Assembly (NCBI RefSeq): GCF_004368785.1
Contig: NZ_SODM01000006.1
Location: 186,001 to 250,000, forward strand
DNA length: 64,000 nt
Origin: Flavobacterium sp. 270
Lineage (GTDB): Bacteria > Bacteroidota > Bacteroidia > Flavobacteriales > Flavobacteriaceae
Direction: 5' to 3'
Positions 7,621-15,471 of the stretch are shown one piece after another; the first letter of the stretch is position 1, and each line of letters starts with the position of its first letter. Under the pieces are notes generated by a model. That model was not told where the DNA came from, did not search any database, and saw only the letters and a list, made by a program, of their open reading frames with translations. The translations under genes were made by a program, and so were the position numbers.

Positions 7621-9150
7621 ATGAAAAACGCCTTCCAACTCTTCGACTTTACTCAGAAAGTAAATTATAAAAATGAAATTTTAGCGGGTTTTACCGTGGC
7701 TATGACGATGATACCAGAATCATTGTCTTTTGCTATTTTGGCTGGATTTCCGCCTTTGGTTGGTTTGTACGCCGCTTTTATTGCCGGTTTGGTTACTGCT
7801 ATTTTTGGCGGTAGACCGGGAATGATTTCTGGCGGTGCCGGAGCAACGGTTATTGTTTTGATTGCTTTAATGAAATCGCACGGCATAGAATATGTTTTTG
7901 CCGCCGTGGCGCTTGGTGGTGTGGTACAAATCTGTATCGGACTTTTTAAACTCGGAAAATTTATTAGATTAGTTCCTCAGCCCGTGATGTTTGGTTTTGT
8001 AAACGGTCTTGCTGTCGTGATTTTTATGTCGCAGCTGGAGCAGTTTAAAACTATTGTAAACGGACAAACGGCCTGGCTTTCGGGAACACCGCTTTATATT
8101 ATGCTGGGTTTGGTTGCACTTACTATTGGTATTGTATTGCTTTTTCCTAAAATTACAAAAGCAGTTCCAGCTTCTTTGGTTGCGATTATGGTTGTTTTTG
8201 CTTTGGTTTTGATCTTTAATATTGATACTAAAACGGTGCAGGATATTGCTTCTGTACAAGGTGGATTTCCTCCGTTTCATATTCCTAATATTCCGATTTC
8301 TTTTGATACTTTAAAAATTATATTTCCGTATTCGGTAATTGTTGCAGCGGTTGGTTTAACCGAAGGGCTGCTAACGCTGAATCTGGTTGACGAAATAACA
8401 GGTACGCGTGGTAACAGTAACCGCGAATGTATTGCTCAGGGAAGTTCTAATATTCTAAATGGTTTCTTTTTCGGAATGGGAGGATGCCCAATGATTGCGC
8501 AGACTTTGGTGAATCTTGGTGCAGGATCAAGAGCCAGACTTTCGGGGATTATTGCTTCTTTGACTATTTTATTGATTATACTTTTTGGCGCGCCTGTAAT
8601 TGGGAAATTGCCAATGGCAGCGCTTGTTGGTGTTATGATGATGGTTGCGATTACTACTTTTGAATGGGCAAGTTTTAGGGTTATAAACAAAATGCCCAGA
8701 CATGACATTTTTGTCGGGATTCTGGTTGCTGTAATTACTATTCTATTGCATAATCTGGCTTTGGCAGTTTTGATTGGTGTGATTATTTCGGCTTTGGTTT
8801 TTGCGTGGGAAAGTGCTAAACGTATTCGTGCGCGTCATTTTATTGATGAAAACGGAGTGAAACAATATCAGATTTACGGACCGTTATTTTTTGGTTCTAT
8901 AACTGCTTTTACAGAGAAGTTTGATATTGCCAATGATCCAAGTCATGTTATTATAGATTTTAAAGAAAGCCGTGTTGCCGATATGTCGGCAATTGAAGCG
9001 CTTAATAATTTAACTGCAAAATACAATCAGCTGAATAAAGTTGTGGAGCTAAAACATTTAAGTCCAGACTGCCGTGAATTACTTAAAAATGCAGAAGCTG
9101 TGATTAAGGTTAATGTGATTGAAGATCCGACTTATAAGGTGGTTTCTTAA
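7621..9150 (+). CDS. SulP/SLC26-family inorganic anion transporter
   Basis: The 509-residue protein has a multi-helix membrane domain (about residues 15-390) and a C-terminal STAS domain (about 420-500). Sequence hallmarks include AGFTVAMTMIPESLSFAILAG in the first helix, the GLYAAFIAGL segment, GTRGNSNRECIAQG with the conserved acid and polar residues of the family, and the STAS segment HVIIDFKESRVADMSAIEAL. Members carry out sulfate, bicarbonate or other anion transport; the substrate cannot be read from the sequence. A -7-like box TAATTTTG lies just upstream of the ATG. It stands alone, bounded downstream by a repeat element. Confidence 0.95.
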   Translation: MKNAFQLFDFTQKVNYKNEILAGFTVAMTMIPESLSFAILAGFPPLVGLYAAFIAGLVTAIFGGRPGMISGGAGATVIVLIALMKSHGIEYVFAAVALGGVVQICIGLFKLGKFIRLVPQPVMFGFVNGLAVVIFMSQLEQFKTIVNGQTAWLSGTPLYIMLGLVALTIGIVLLFPKITKAVPASLVAIMVVFALVLIFNIDTKTVQDIASVQGGFPPFHIPNIPISFDTLKIIFPYSVIVAAVGLTEGLLTLNLVDEITGTRGNSNRECIAQGSSNILNGFFFGMGGCPMIAQTLVNLGAGSRARLSGIIASLTILLIILFGAPVIGKLPMAALVGVMMMVAITTFEWASFRVINKMPRHDIFVGILVAVITILLHNLALAVLIGVIISALVFAWESAKRIRARHFIDENGVKQYQIYGPLFFGSITAFTEKFDIANDPSHVIIDFKESRVADMSAIEALNNLTAKYNQLNKVVELKHLSPDCRELLKNAEAVIKVNVIEDPTYKVVS

Positions 9151-9158
9151 AATTAGAA

Positions 9159-9454
9159 AATTAGATAATGTGTCAATTTGATAATTAGATAATTTTACAA
9201 ATTAGGATTAGTTTGTCAGGCTGAGCGTAGTCGAAGCCCGCTTGCCAATTGGAGCGCCCTTCGACTCCGCTCAGGGTGACATTTGTTAAATTAGATAATG
9301 TGTCAATTTGATAATTAGATAATTTTACAAATTGGGATTAGTTTGTCAGGCTGAGCGTAGTCGAAGCCCTCGTGCCAATTGGAGTGCCCTTCGACTCCAC
9401 TCAGGATGACATTCGTTAAATTATCTAATTATCAAATTGACACATTATCTAATT
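9159..9454. repeat. Composite repeat: two 130-bp direct units closed by an inverted 36-bp end
   Basis: A 36-bp sequence starting AATTAGATAATGTGTCAATT occurs at 9159-9194 and 9289-9324, and in inverted orientation at 9419-9454. Between the copies lies an imperfect palindrome (GTCAGGCTGAGCGTAGTCGAAG against the complement of CTTCGACTCCGCTCAGGGTGAC), present in both units. The two units repeat with a 130-bp period. The same 36-bp ends flank a different core at 11329-11559. This fills the 332-base gap between the SulP and AraC genes; the AraC promoter must lie inside or at its right edge. Confidence 0.9.
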
Positions 9455-9482
9455 AATAATTTGATTTTCGTAACTTTGTAAA

Positions 9483-10391
9483 ATGAAACTAACAGAAACC
9501 TTAGAAGATTTTTACACGATCAAAGTAAATGGAATGCCTGAGAATCTTAAAAAAGAAATCGGACATTTTAATGTTTTCAAATTGGATGATTTTGTTGGGA
9601 GTATCTGCAAACCATTTCCTTACACTAGAAAAGACTTTTATAAAATAAGTTTGATCATCGGAAAAAACAAAGTGCATTATGCGGATAAAATTTCGGTTAT
9701 AGAAGATCAGGCTTTGTTCTTTGCAAATCCTCAGATTCCGTATAACTGGGAGCAGGTTGATGAAAATCAAACTGGTTTTTTCTGCATTTTTACCGAAGCT
9801 TTTTTTAGTCAGTTTGGGAATTTAAAAGAGTATCCTTTGTTTCAGCCGGGCGGAAATCCGATTGTGCCTATTACGCCAGAACTGGCAGAATCTCTGAAGT
9901 CGGTTTATTTAAGAATGTTTGATGAAATTAATTCGGATTACGCTTTTAAATATGATGTACTTCGGAATCTGGTTTTCGAAATTATTCATCTGGCTTTAAA
10001 AACACAGACTGTAACTACTTCATTATACAGTAAATCGAATGCGACGATAAGAGTTTCTTCTTTATTTTTGGAATTATTAGAACGTCAGTTTCCGATTGAA
10101 TCTATTTCGCAGCAAATCTTTTTTCGTTCGCCTTCAGAATTTGCAGGACAGTTGAATGTGCATGTAAATCATTTGAATAAAGCTTTAAAAGAAACTACAG
10201 GAAAAACCACTTCGCAGATTATATCAGAAAGAATTGTTCAGGAAGCTATGATTTTATTGAAGCAGACGAATTGGAATATTAATGAAATTGCATGGTGTCT
10301 TGGTTTTGATGAATTGTCTCATTTTATTAATTTCTTCAAGAAAAATACGCGTGTTTCGCCAAAAACATATCGTGTAGCCGAAATTGTTTGA
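9483..10391 (+). CDS. AraC-family transcriptional regulator
   Basis: The 302-residue protein has an N-terminal cupin-like sensing half (about residues 20-170; FFANPQIPYNWEQVDENQTG) and a C-terminal double helix-turn-helix (about 195-300). The helix-turn-helix shows HVNHLNKALKETTGKTTSQI in the first HTH and WNINEIAWCLGFDELSHF in the second, ending KKNTRVSPKTYR. It is likely an activator or repressor of the SDR gene 91 bp downstream on the same strand, a common AraC/SDR pairing. The effector is unknown. Confidence 0.93.
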   Translation: MKLTETLEDFYTIKVNGMPENLKKEIGHFNVFKLDDFVGSICKPFPYTRKDFYKISLIIGKNKVHYADKISVIEDQALFFANPQIPYNWEQVDENQTGFFCIFTEAFFSQFGNLKEYPLFQPGGNPIVPITPELAESLKSVYLRMFDEINSDYAFKYDVLRNLVFEIIHLALKTQTVTTSLYSKSNATIRVSSLFLELLERQFPIESISQQIFFRSPSEFAGQLNVHVNHLNKALKETTGKTTSQIISERIVQEAMILLKQTNWNINEIAWCLGFDELSHFINFFKKNTRVSPKTYRVAEIV

Positions 10392-10482
10392 TTTTCGTAA
10401 CTTCTTACTTGATTGCTTTAATTCCTTAGAAGCACTTTGCTAATACCTTTGTCCTGTAATTAATACTTAAAAAATTAAGATC

Positions 10483-11322
10483 ATGGAAAATAGTAAAGTG
10501 TGGTTCATTACAGGAGCCTCAAAAGGAATCGGATTATTATTGGCTAAAAAATTATTGGCTCAAGGCCAAAAAGTAGCAGCTACATCAAGAAGTGAAGCAG
10601 GATTGATTAAAGCAATTGGTAATGCATCAGAAAACTTTATTCCGCTGGAAATGGATTTGGTTGATGAAAAAAGCGTTAAAAATGCTATCGATAAAACTAT
10701 AAGTCATTTTAAAACTATCGATGTTTTGGTAAACAATGCCGGTTATGGTTTGTTGGGAACATTGGAAGAACTAACGGATGCCGAATCTAGAAAAAATTAC
10801 GATGTAAATGTTTTCGGATTATTAAATGTAATTCGTAATACAATGCCATTCATGCGTGCCAACAGATCAGGACATATTTTTAATATTTCTTCTATTGGTG
10901 GTTACAACGGAGGTTTTCCGGGTTGGGGAATTTATTGTTCTACAAAATTTGCGGTTGCGGGTTTAACAGAATCTTTGGCTGCAGAGGTTAAGTCTTTCGG
11001 AATTAATGTTACGTTGGTTTATCCGGGTTATTTTAGAACTGATTTTTTAACAGATTCTTCATTGCAATTGCCAGCAAATGCCATTGCAGATTATAAAGAA
11101 GTAAGAGATTCTGAGAATGCACATAAAAACAACATTGACGGAAACCAGCCGGGTGATCCAGAGAAATTAGCAGATGCTTTGATTAACATGAGCAAAGAAG
11201 AAAATCCTGCATTGCATTTGTTTTTAGGACAAGATGCGTATGATATGGCAAATCTAAAAATTGAAAGCGTTCAGGCTGATTTAGAAAAATGGAAATCAGT
11301 TTCTGTTTCTACTGGGTTTTAA
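10483..11322 (+). CDS. Short-chain dehydrogenase/reductase
   Basis: The 279-residue classical SDR shows the Rossmann cofactor motif TGASKGIG (residues 10-17), the NNAG motif (84-87), catalytic Ser136/137 in NISSIGG and the YxxxK pair Tyr151-Lys155 in YCSTK. The residue after the second strand (SRSE) suggests NADP(H) preference. The substrate is unknown. The gene follows the AraC regulator and is closed by a palindromic repeat element that provides a bidirectional terminator-like hairpin. Confidence 0.95.
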   Translation: MENSKVWFITGASKGIGLLLAKKLLAQGQKVAATSRSEAGLIKAIGNASENFIPLEMDLVDEKSVKNAIDKTISHFKTIDVLVNNAGYGLLGTLEELTDAESRKNYDVNVFGLLNVIRNTMPFMRANRSGHIFNISSIGGYNGGFPGWGIYCSTKFAVAGLTESLAAEVKSFGINVTLVYPGYFRTDFLTDSSLQLPANAIADYKEVRDSENAHKNNIDGNQPGDPEKLADALINMSKEENPALHLFLGQDAYDMANLKIESVQADLEKWKSVSVSTGF

Positions 11323-11328
11323 TTAGAG

Positions 11329-11559
11329 AATTAGATAATGTGTCAATTTGATAATTAGATAATTGATACACACAGATTGAATTGCTTCCTGCTTTAGCTG
11401 GAGGAATAGGATTATATTGATTATTAAAAAGGCTTTAGCCGAACTTTAAGTTTGGCTAAAGCCTTTTGTATTTTTGAAATTATTAACCTCCAGCTAAAGC
11501 AGGAGGCAATTTCATTATTAGAAAATTATCTAATTATCAAATTGACACATTTTCTAATT
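11329..11559. repeat. Triple-nested palindromic element with 36-bp ends
   Basis: Three inverted repeats are nested. The outer arms (11329-11364 and 11524-11559) are the same 36-bp sequence that bounds the 9159-9454 element. The middle arms (11381-11404 and 11487-11510) read TTCCTGCTTTAGCTGGAGG and its complement. The inner hairpin at 11428-11466 has stem AAAGGCTTTAGCC. The element lies between convergent genes, 6 bp after the SDR stop and 7 bp before the phosphodiesterase stop. Confidence 0.9.
11428..11466. terminator. Bidirectional terminator-like hairpin inside the nested repeat
   Basis: A 13-bp stem (AAAGGCTTTAGCC with GGCTAAAGCCTTT) is flanked by A/T runs on both sides. It lies between the convergent SDR and phosphodiesterase genes and so could end both transcripts. 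Confidence 0.6.
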
Positions 11560-11566
11560 AAGAACA

Positions 11567-12763
11567 TTATCTAATTAACATATTCTCTACATCACTAAAT
11601 TTACCATCAACTTCTTCGATTTTTAATCCTAATAAATGTGCAATTAGCGGATAAACAGAAACGTTCTGAAATGTTCCGACTTCTTTATCGACTTTAAAAG
11701 CTGGGCCTTTTGCGTAGAAAATAGCGTGCATATCTTTGTTTTTATTGTCGTAACCGTGTGTGCCGCCTTTTATGTTTTGATCTTTTTTAGTCACTAAGCT
11801 ATAACCTTTTTCGGCTTCGATTACAAAATCGTGTACGCGTGGATTTGTTCCGTAATGAAGTCTTTTTGGAACTTCGCTTGATTTCCAAAACTTGATATGT
11901 GGTACTTTTTTTAATGCTTGCGCAATAGAATCTGTATAACCTGATTTTGCCTGAAGGCTCATAATTGGGTTTATAACTTCTTTGTAACCCAGCCATTCTG
12001 GTTTTAGGTAATCCAAAACAGCTACTTTTTTGTCATTGCTGATAGCAGCCATTCCGTGATCAGAAACGATGATTAAATTGATTTGTTTTCCGATGGCTAA
12101 CTGATCTAATTTTCGGGATAATTCTCCCATAATAGAATCCATTTTGATGACCATTTTTTTGTTTTCCGGAGAAAGCGGGCCAAAATTATGACCTGTATGA
12201 TCTGGTTCGTCAAAATATAAAGTAATAAGATGCGGTCTTTCTTTTTCAGGAAGTTCTAACCATTTTATTACGGTGTCAATTCTGGTTTCGTATGGAATTT
12301 TGTTATCGTAATTCTTGTAAATACTTGGATTTTTTTGATCGATATCTGATCCCGGCCAGAAGAAAGAAGCAGCTTTTACGCCTTGTTGCTCAGCAACATT
12401 CCAAATTGGATTTCCACCATAAAATCTCGAGTCATTTTTAGCTTTTGTAGATAATGAAAAAGATTCGTTTAAGGCGCTGTCGTAAAAAACATTGTTTATA
12501 ATACCGTGATGATCCGGATAAAGTCCGGTTACAATTGCGTAATGATTGGGAAAGGTTTTGCTAGGGTAGGACGGACGCATTGATTTTGCGTGTACGCCTT
12601 GTTTTGAAATCTGCTTTAAATTGGGAAGATTAAATTGCTTGCCATAATCCCAACGGAATCCATCCATAGAAACTAAAACAACATAAGTGTCTTTGCTGTT
12701 TTGTGAATGGAGAAATGAAATAAAGAACGTGAAAAGTAAAAGTGTAAGGATTTGCTTTTTCAT
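11567..12763 (-). CDS. Secreted alkaline-phosphatase-superfamily nucleotide pyrophosphatase/phosphodiesterase
   Basis: The 398-residue protein has a signal peptide (about residues 1-20, ending LHSQ). It belongs to the ENPP-like branch of the alkaline phosphatase superfamily. Metal ligand Asp34 lies in VSMDGFRWDY, the Thr70 nucleophile in YPSKTFPNHYAIVTGLYPDH, further ligands in YFDEPDHTGHNFGP, and a SDHGM motif follows. Relatives hydrolyse phosphodiester or nucleotide pyrophosphate bonds in the periplasm or outside the cell. The gene is convergent with the SDR, is apparently monocistronic, and has its promoter in the 230-base gap shared with the groEL terminator. Confidence 0.93.
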   Translation of the reverse strand: MKKQILTLLLFTFFISFLHSQNSKDTYVVLVSMDGFRWDYGKQFNLPNLKQISKQGVHAKSMRPSYPSKTFPNHYAIVTGLYPDHHGIINNVFYDSALNESFSLSTKAKNDSRFYGGNPIWNVAEQQGVKAASFFWPGSDIDQKNPSIYKNYDNKIPYETRIDTVIKWLELPEKERPHLITLYFDEPDHTGHNFGPLSPENKKMVIKMDSIMGELSRKLDQLAIGKQINLIIVSDHGMAAISNDKKVAVLDYLKPEWLGYKEVINPIMSLQAKSGYTDSIAQALKKVPHIKFWKSSEVPKRLHYGTNPRVHDFVIEAEKGYSLVTKKDQNIKGGTHGYDNKNKDMHAIFYAKGPAFKVDKEVGTFQNVSVYPLIAHLLGLKIEEVDGKFSDVENMLIR

Positions 12764-12868
12764 TTTGAAATAAAATTATAATAGCAAAGTTACCGCTAAA
12801 CGTTTTTTTAATTAAAAAGAGAATGTTAAACTAATGAAAAAAGTTTGTCGTAATGTTTGAAAAAGGTT

Positions 12869-12938
12869 GCCGCAAATTACACGAATTTGCACGAATTCAT
12901 TTTTCTTATCGAATGTAAAAATTAGTGTAATTCGTGGC
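12869..12938. repeat. Solo inverted repeat of the GCCACGAATT family
   Basis: The left arm (GCCGCAAATTACACGAATTT) and right arm (complement GCCACGAATTACACTAATTT) form an imperfect hairpin of about 20 bp per arm. The right arm is closely related to the 31-bp inverted repeats flanking the GxxExxY gene at 19016-19551, so both are members of one dispersed family. Confidence 0.65.
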
Positions 12939-12943
12939 AAAAA

Positions 12944-12969
12944 AAAGCGCCAGATAATTCCGGCGCTTT
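12944..12969 (-). terminator. Terminator of the groES-groEL operon
   Basis: The stem AAAGCGCC/GGCGCTTT is followed on the minus strand by a run of T, 24 nt past the groEL stop. Confidence 0.85.
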
Positions 12970-12992
12970 AAATTTTAAGAAGTTAAGAACGA

Positions 12993-14621
12993 TTACATCA
13001 TTCCTGGCATACCGCCACCCATTGGCATTCCGCCAGCGCTTTCTTCTTTAATATCAATTAATGCACATTCTGTAGTTAAGATCATTCCAGAAACAGATGC
13101 AGCATTTTCTAATGCAACACGAGTTACTTTTTTAGGATCGATAATTCCAGCTTTTAGCATGTCAACATATTCGTCAGTTTTTGCATTGTATCCAAAATCA
13201 CCAGAACCTTCTGCAACTTTAGCTACAACAACAGAACCTTCAAGACCAGCATTTTCTACGATAGTTCTCAAAGGAGATTCTACAGCGCGAGAAACGATTT
13301 GAATTCCTGTAGCTTCATCAGCGTTGTCTGCTTTTAAAGCTGCTAAAGCAAGTTTTGCTCTTAATAAAGCAACACCTCCACCAGCAACGATTCCTTCTTC
13401 AACAGCTGCACGAGTAGCGTGTAATGCATCATCAACTCTGTCTTTTTTCTCTTTCATTTCAACTTCAGAAGCCGCACCAACATAAAGAACAGCAACACCA
13501 CCAGCTAATTTAGCCAAACGCTCTTGCAATTTTTCTTTATCGTAATCAGATGTAGTTGTTTCCATCTGACCTTTAATTTGGTTTACACGGTTTTTGATGA
13601 TATCTGCTTCACCAGCACCGCTTACAATTGTAGTGTTATCTTTATCGATAGAAACTCTTTTTGCAGTTCCTAACATTTCGATAGTTGTATTTTCAAGCGT
13701 ATATCCTCTTTCTTCAGAGATTACAGTTCCGCCAGTTAAGATTGCGATATCTTCTAGCATTGCTTTTCTTCTGTCTCCAAAACCTGGTGCTTTTACAGCA
13801 GCAATTTTAAGAGCACCTCTTAATTTGTTTACTACTAATGTAGAAAGAGCTTCTCCGTCAACATCTTCAGCAATAATCAATAAAGGTTTTCCAGATTGAG
13901 CAACTGGCTCTAAAACAGGTAGTAATTCTTTAAGAGAAGATACTTTTTTATCGTATAATAAAATGTAAGGAGAATCTAATTCAACTTCCATTTTTTCAGG
14001 ATTTGTAACAAAATAAGGAGAAAGGTATCCTCTGTCAAACTGCATTCCTTCAACAACATCCACAAAAGTGTCAGTTCCTTTAGCTTCTTCAACAGTAATT
14101 ACACCTTCTTTTCCAACTTTAGCGAAAGCTGTAGCGATTAAATCACCAATAACTTCGTCATTATTTGCAGAGATAGAAGCAATTTGTTTGATTTTATCAG
14201 AATCACTTCCTACTACTTTAGCTTGTTTTGCTAAGTCAGCAACGATAGCTTCAACCGCTTTGTCGATACCGCGTTTCAAATCCATTGGATTTGCTCCTGC
14301 AGCAACGTTTTTAAGACCTTCTTTTACGATAGCCTGAGCTAAAACGGTAGCAGTTGTAGTTCCGTCTCCAGCTAAATCATTGGTTTTAGAAGCAACTTCT
14401 TTAACCATTTGTGCACCCATGTTTTCTAATGGATCTTTTAATTCGATTTCTTTTGCAACAGAAACACCATCTTTAGTAACAGTTGGTCCACCAAATGATT
14501 TTCCGATAATTACGTTACGACCTTTTGGTCCAAGAGTTACTTTTACAGCATTTGCCAATGCATCAACACCACGTTTTAATCCGTCACGTGCTTCAATATC
14601 AAATTTTATATCTTTTGCCAT
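12993..14621 (-). CDS. groL: Chaperonin GroEL (60 kDa)
   Basis: The 542-residue protein is full length for the family. It has the nucleotide-binding motifs LGPKGRNVII and GDGTTTATVLAQAI, the apical-domain stretch around GKPLLIIAEDVDGEAL, the SVVVAKVAEG region, and the C-terminal Gly-Met-rich tail (GGMPMGGGMPGMM). It forms the double-ring ATP-dependent folding chamber with GroES. The gene lies 89 bp downstream of groES on the same strand and is followed by a strong terminator. Confidence 0.99.
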   Translation of the reverse strand: MAKDIKFDIEARDGLKRGVDALANAVKVTLGPKGRNVIIGKSFGGPTVTKDGVSVAKEIELKDPLENMGAQMVKEVASKTNDLAGDGTTTATVLAQAIVKEGLKNVAAGANPMDLKRGIDKAVEAIVADLAKQAKVVGSDSDKIKQIASISANNDEVIGDLIATAFAKVGKEGVITVEEAKGTDTFVDVVEGMQFDRGYLSPYFVTNPEKMEVELDSPYILLYDKKVSSLKELLPVLEPVAQSGKPLLIIAEDVDGEALSTLVVNKLRGALKIAAVKAPGFGDRRKAMLEDIAILTGGTVISEERGYTLENTTIEMLGTAKRVSIDKDNTTIVSGAGEADIIKNRVNQIKGQMETTTSDYDKEKLQERLAKLAGGVAVLYVGAASEVEMKEKKDRVDDALHATRAAVEEGIVAGGGVALLRAKLALAALKADNADEATGIQIVSRAVESPLRTIVENAGLEGSVVVAKVAEGSGDFGYNAKTDEYVDMLKAGIIDPKKVTRVALENAASVSGMILTTECALIDIKEESAGGMPMGGGMPGMM

Positions 14622-14710
14622 CTTTTAATTTTTTGTTTAAAGTTTAGTTTGTTTCAAGTTCTATGGGTACTTAGTACTGAGTACTGAGTGGTTAGTACTT
14701 AATACTATTT

Positions 14711-14986
14711 TTAGATTATCGCAAGAATATCGTCTTCACGCATAATTAGGTAATCTGTACCTTCTAATTTTAATTCTGTACCTGCATATTTTCCGTAAAG
14801 TACAGTGTCTCCAACTTTTACAGTCATAGTGTGATCTTTAGATCCGTTTCCTACAGCTACGACAGTTCCTTTTTGTGGTTTTTCTTTGGCAGTATCTGGA
14901 ATAAAGATTCCCGAAGCAGTTTTAGTTTCTGCAGCAACAGGCTCGATAAGTACGCGGTCTGAAAGCGGTTTAATGTTTAATGCCAT
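14711..14986 (-). CDS. groS: Co-chaperonin GroES
   Basis: The 91-residue protein starts MALNIKPLSDRVLIEPVAAE. The ATG at 14986 was chosen because it gives the family length and the usual N-terminus; the longer in-frame reading adds 14 AT-rich codons with no similarity. The mobile loop (TASGIFIPDTAKEKPQ) and the YGKYAGTE segment are present. It caps GroEL. The promoter must lie between 14987 and the secG terminator at 15081. No CIRCE element was seen; the minus strand there carries TGTCAGTTTTACCAGCATGG, which includes an imperfect palindrome of possible regulatory value. Confidence 0.98.
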   Translation of the reverse strand: MALNIKPLSDRVLIEPVAAETKTASGIFIPDTAKEKPQKGTVVAVGNGSKDHTMTVKVGDTVLYGKYAGTELKLEGTDYLIMREDDILAII

Positions 14987-15080
14987 AATTTTTTTATATG
15001 TTATAAGGTTATACTTTTTAATGTTCAAAAACTTTCAGAAATTATGCCATGCTGGTAAAACTGACATTTTTTCCTAAAAA

Positions 15081-15108
15081 AAATGCCAGCTTTGACAGGC
15101 TGGCATTT
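15081..15108 (-). terminator. Terminator after secG
   Basis: A 10-bp stem (AAATGCCAGC with GCTGGCATTT) is followed on the minus strand by a T run. It separates the miaB-to-secG block from groES-groEL. Confidence 0.85.
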
Positions 15109-15126
15109 CATTTTATATCAAATAAA

Positions 15127-15468
15127 TTATTTCGCTGCTGGTGTTGTTGGCGCAGGAGTTCCTTGAGCTGGAGCTGCTGGTGCGTTTGTTGCAGGAGCTT
15201 CTGTTTTTTCAATTAATTTAGACTCTGTATCGCTTAATGATCCTGAGAAACTTAAGCTAGAAAGTAAGATTAAAGCAATTAAGATAGTAGCCAATGTCCA
15301 AGTACTTTTATCTAAAAAGTCTGTTGTTTTTTGTACTCCACCTAACATTTGAGTTCCACTAATTGTAGACGATAATCCGCCACCTTTAGGGTTCTGTACC
15401 ATAATAACTACGATCAATAGAAAACAAACTATTGTGATTAAAACTAAAAAAATTGAAAATGTGCTCAT
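15127..15468 (-). CDS. secG: Preprotein translocase subunit SecG
   Basis: The 113-residue protein has two membrane segments (about residues 5-22 and 58-76) with the family's conserved loop VQNPKGGGLSSTISGTQMLGG between them. The C-terminal tail is rich in Ala, Pro and Thr. It is a component of the SecYEG channel. The gene starts 3 bp after the stop of the upstream TPR protein gene, so they are co-transcribed. Confidence 0.97.
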   Translation of the reverse strand: MSTFSIFLVLITIVCFLLIVVIMVQNPKGGGLSSTISGTQMLGGVQKTTDFLDKSTWTLATILIALILLSSLSFSGSLSDTESKLIEKTEAPATNAPAAPAQGTPAPTTPAAK

Positions 15469-15471
15469 TAC

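Noticed and set aside
13594..14628. Several plus-strand ORFs opposite groEL
   Set aside because: They are antisense frames of a highly expressed, codon-biased gene; the protein sequences are Ser/Ile-rich with no family features.
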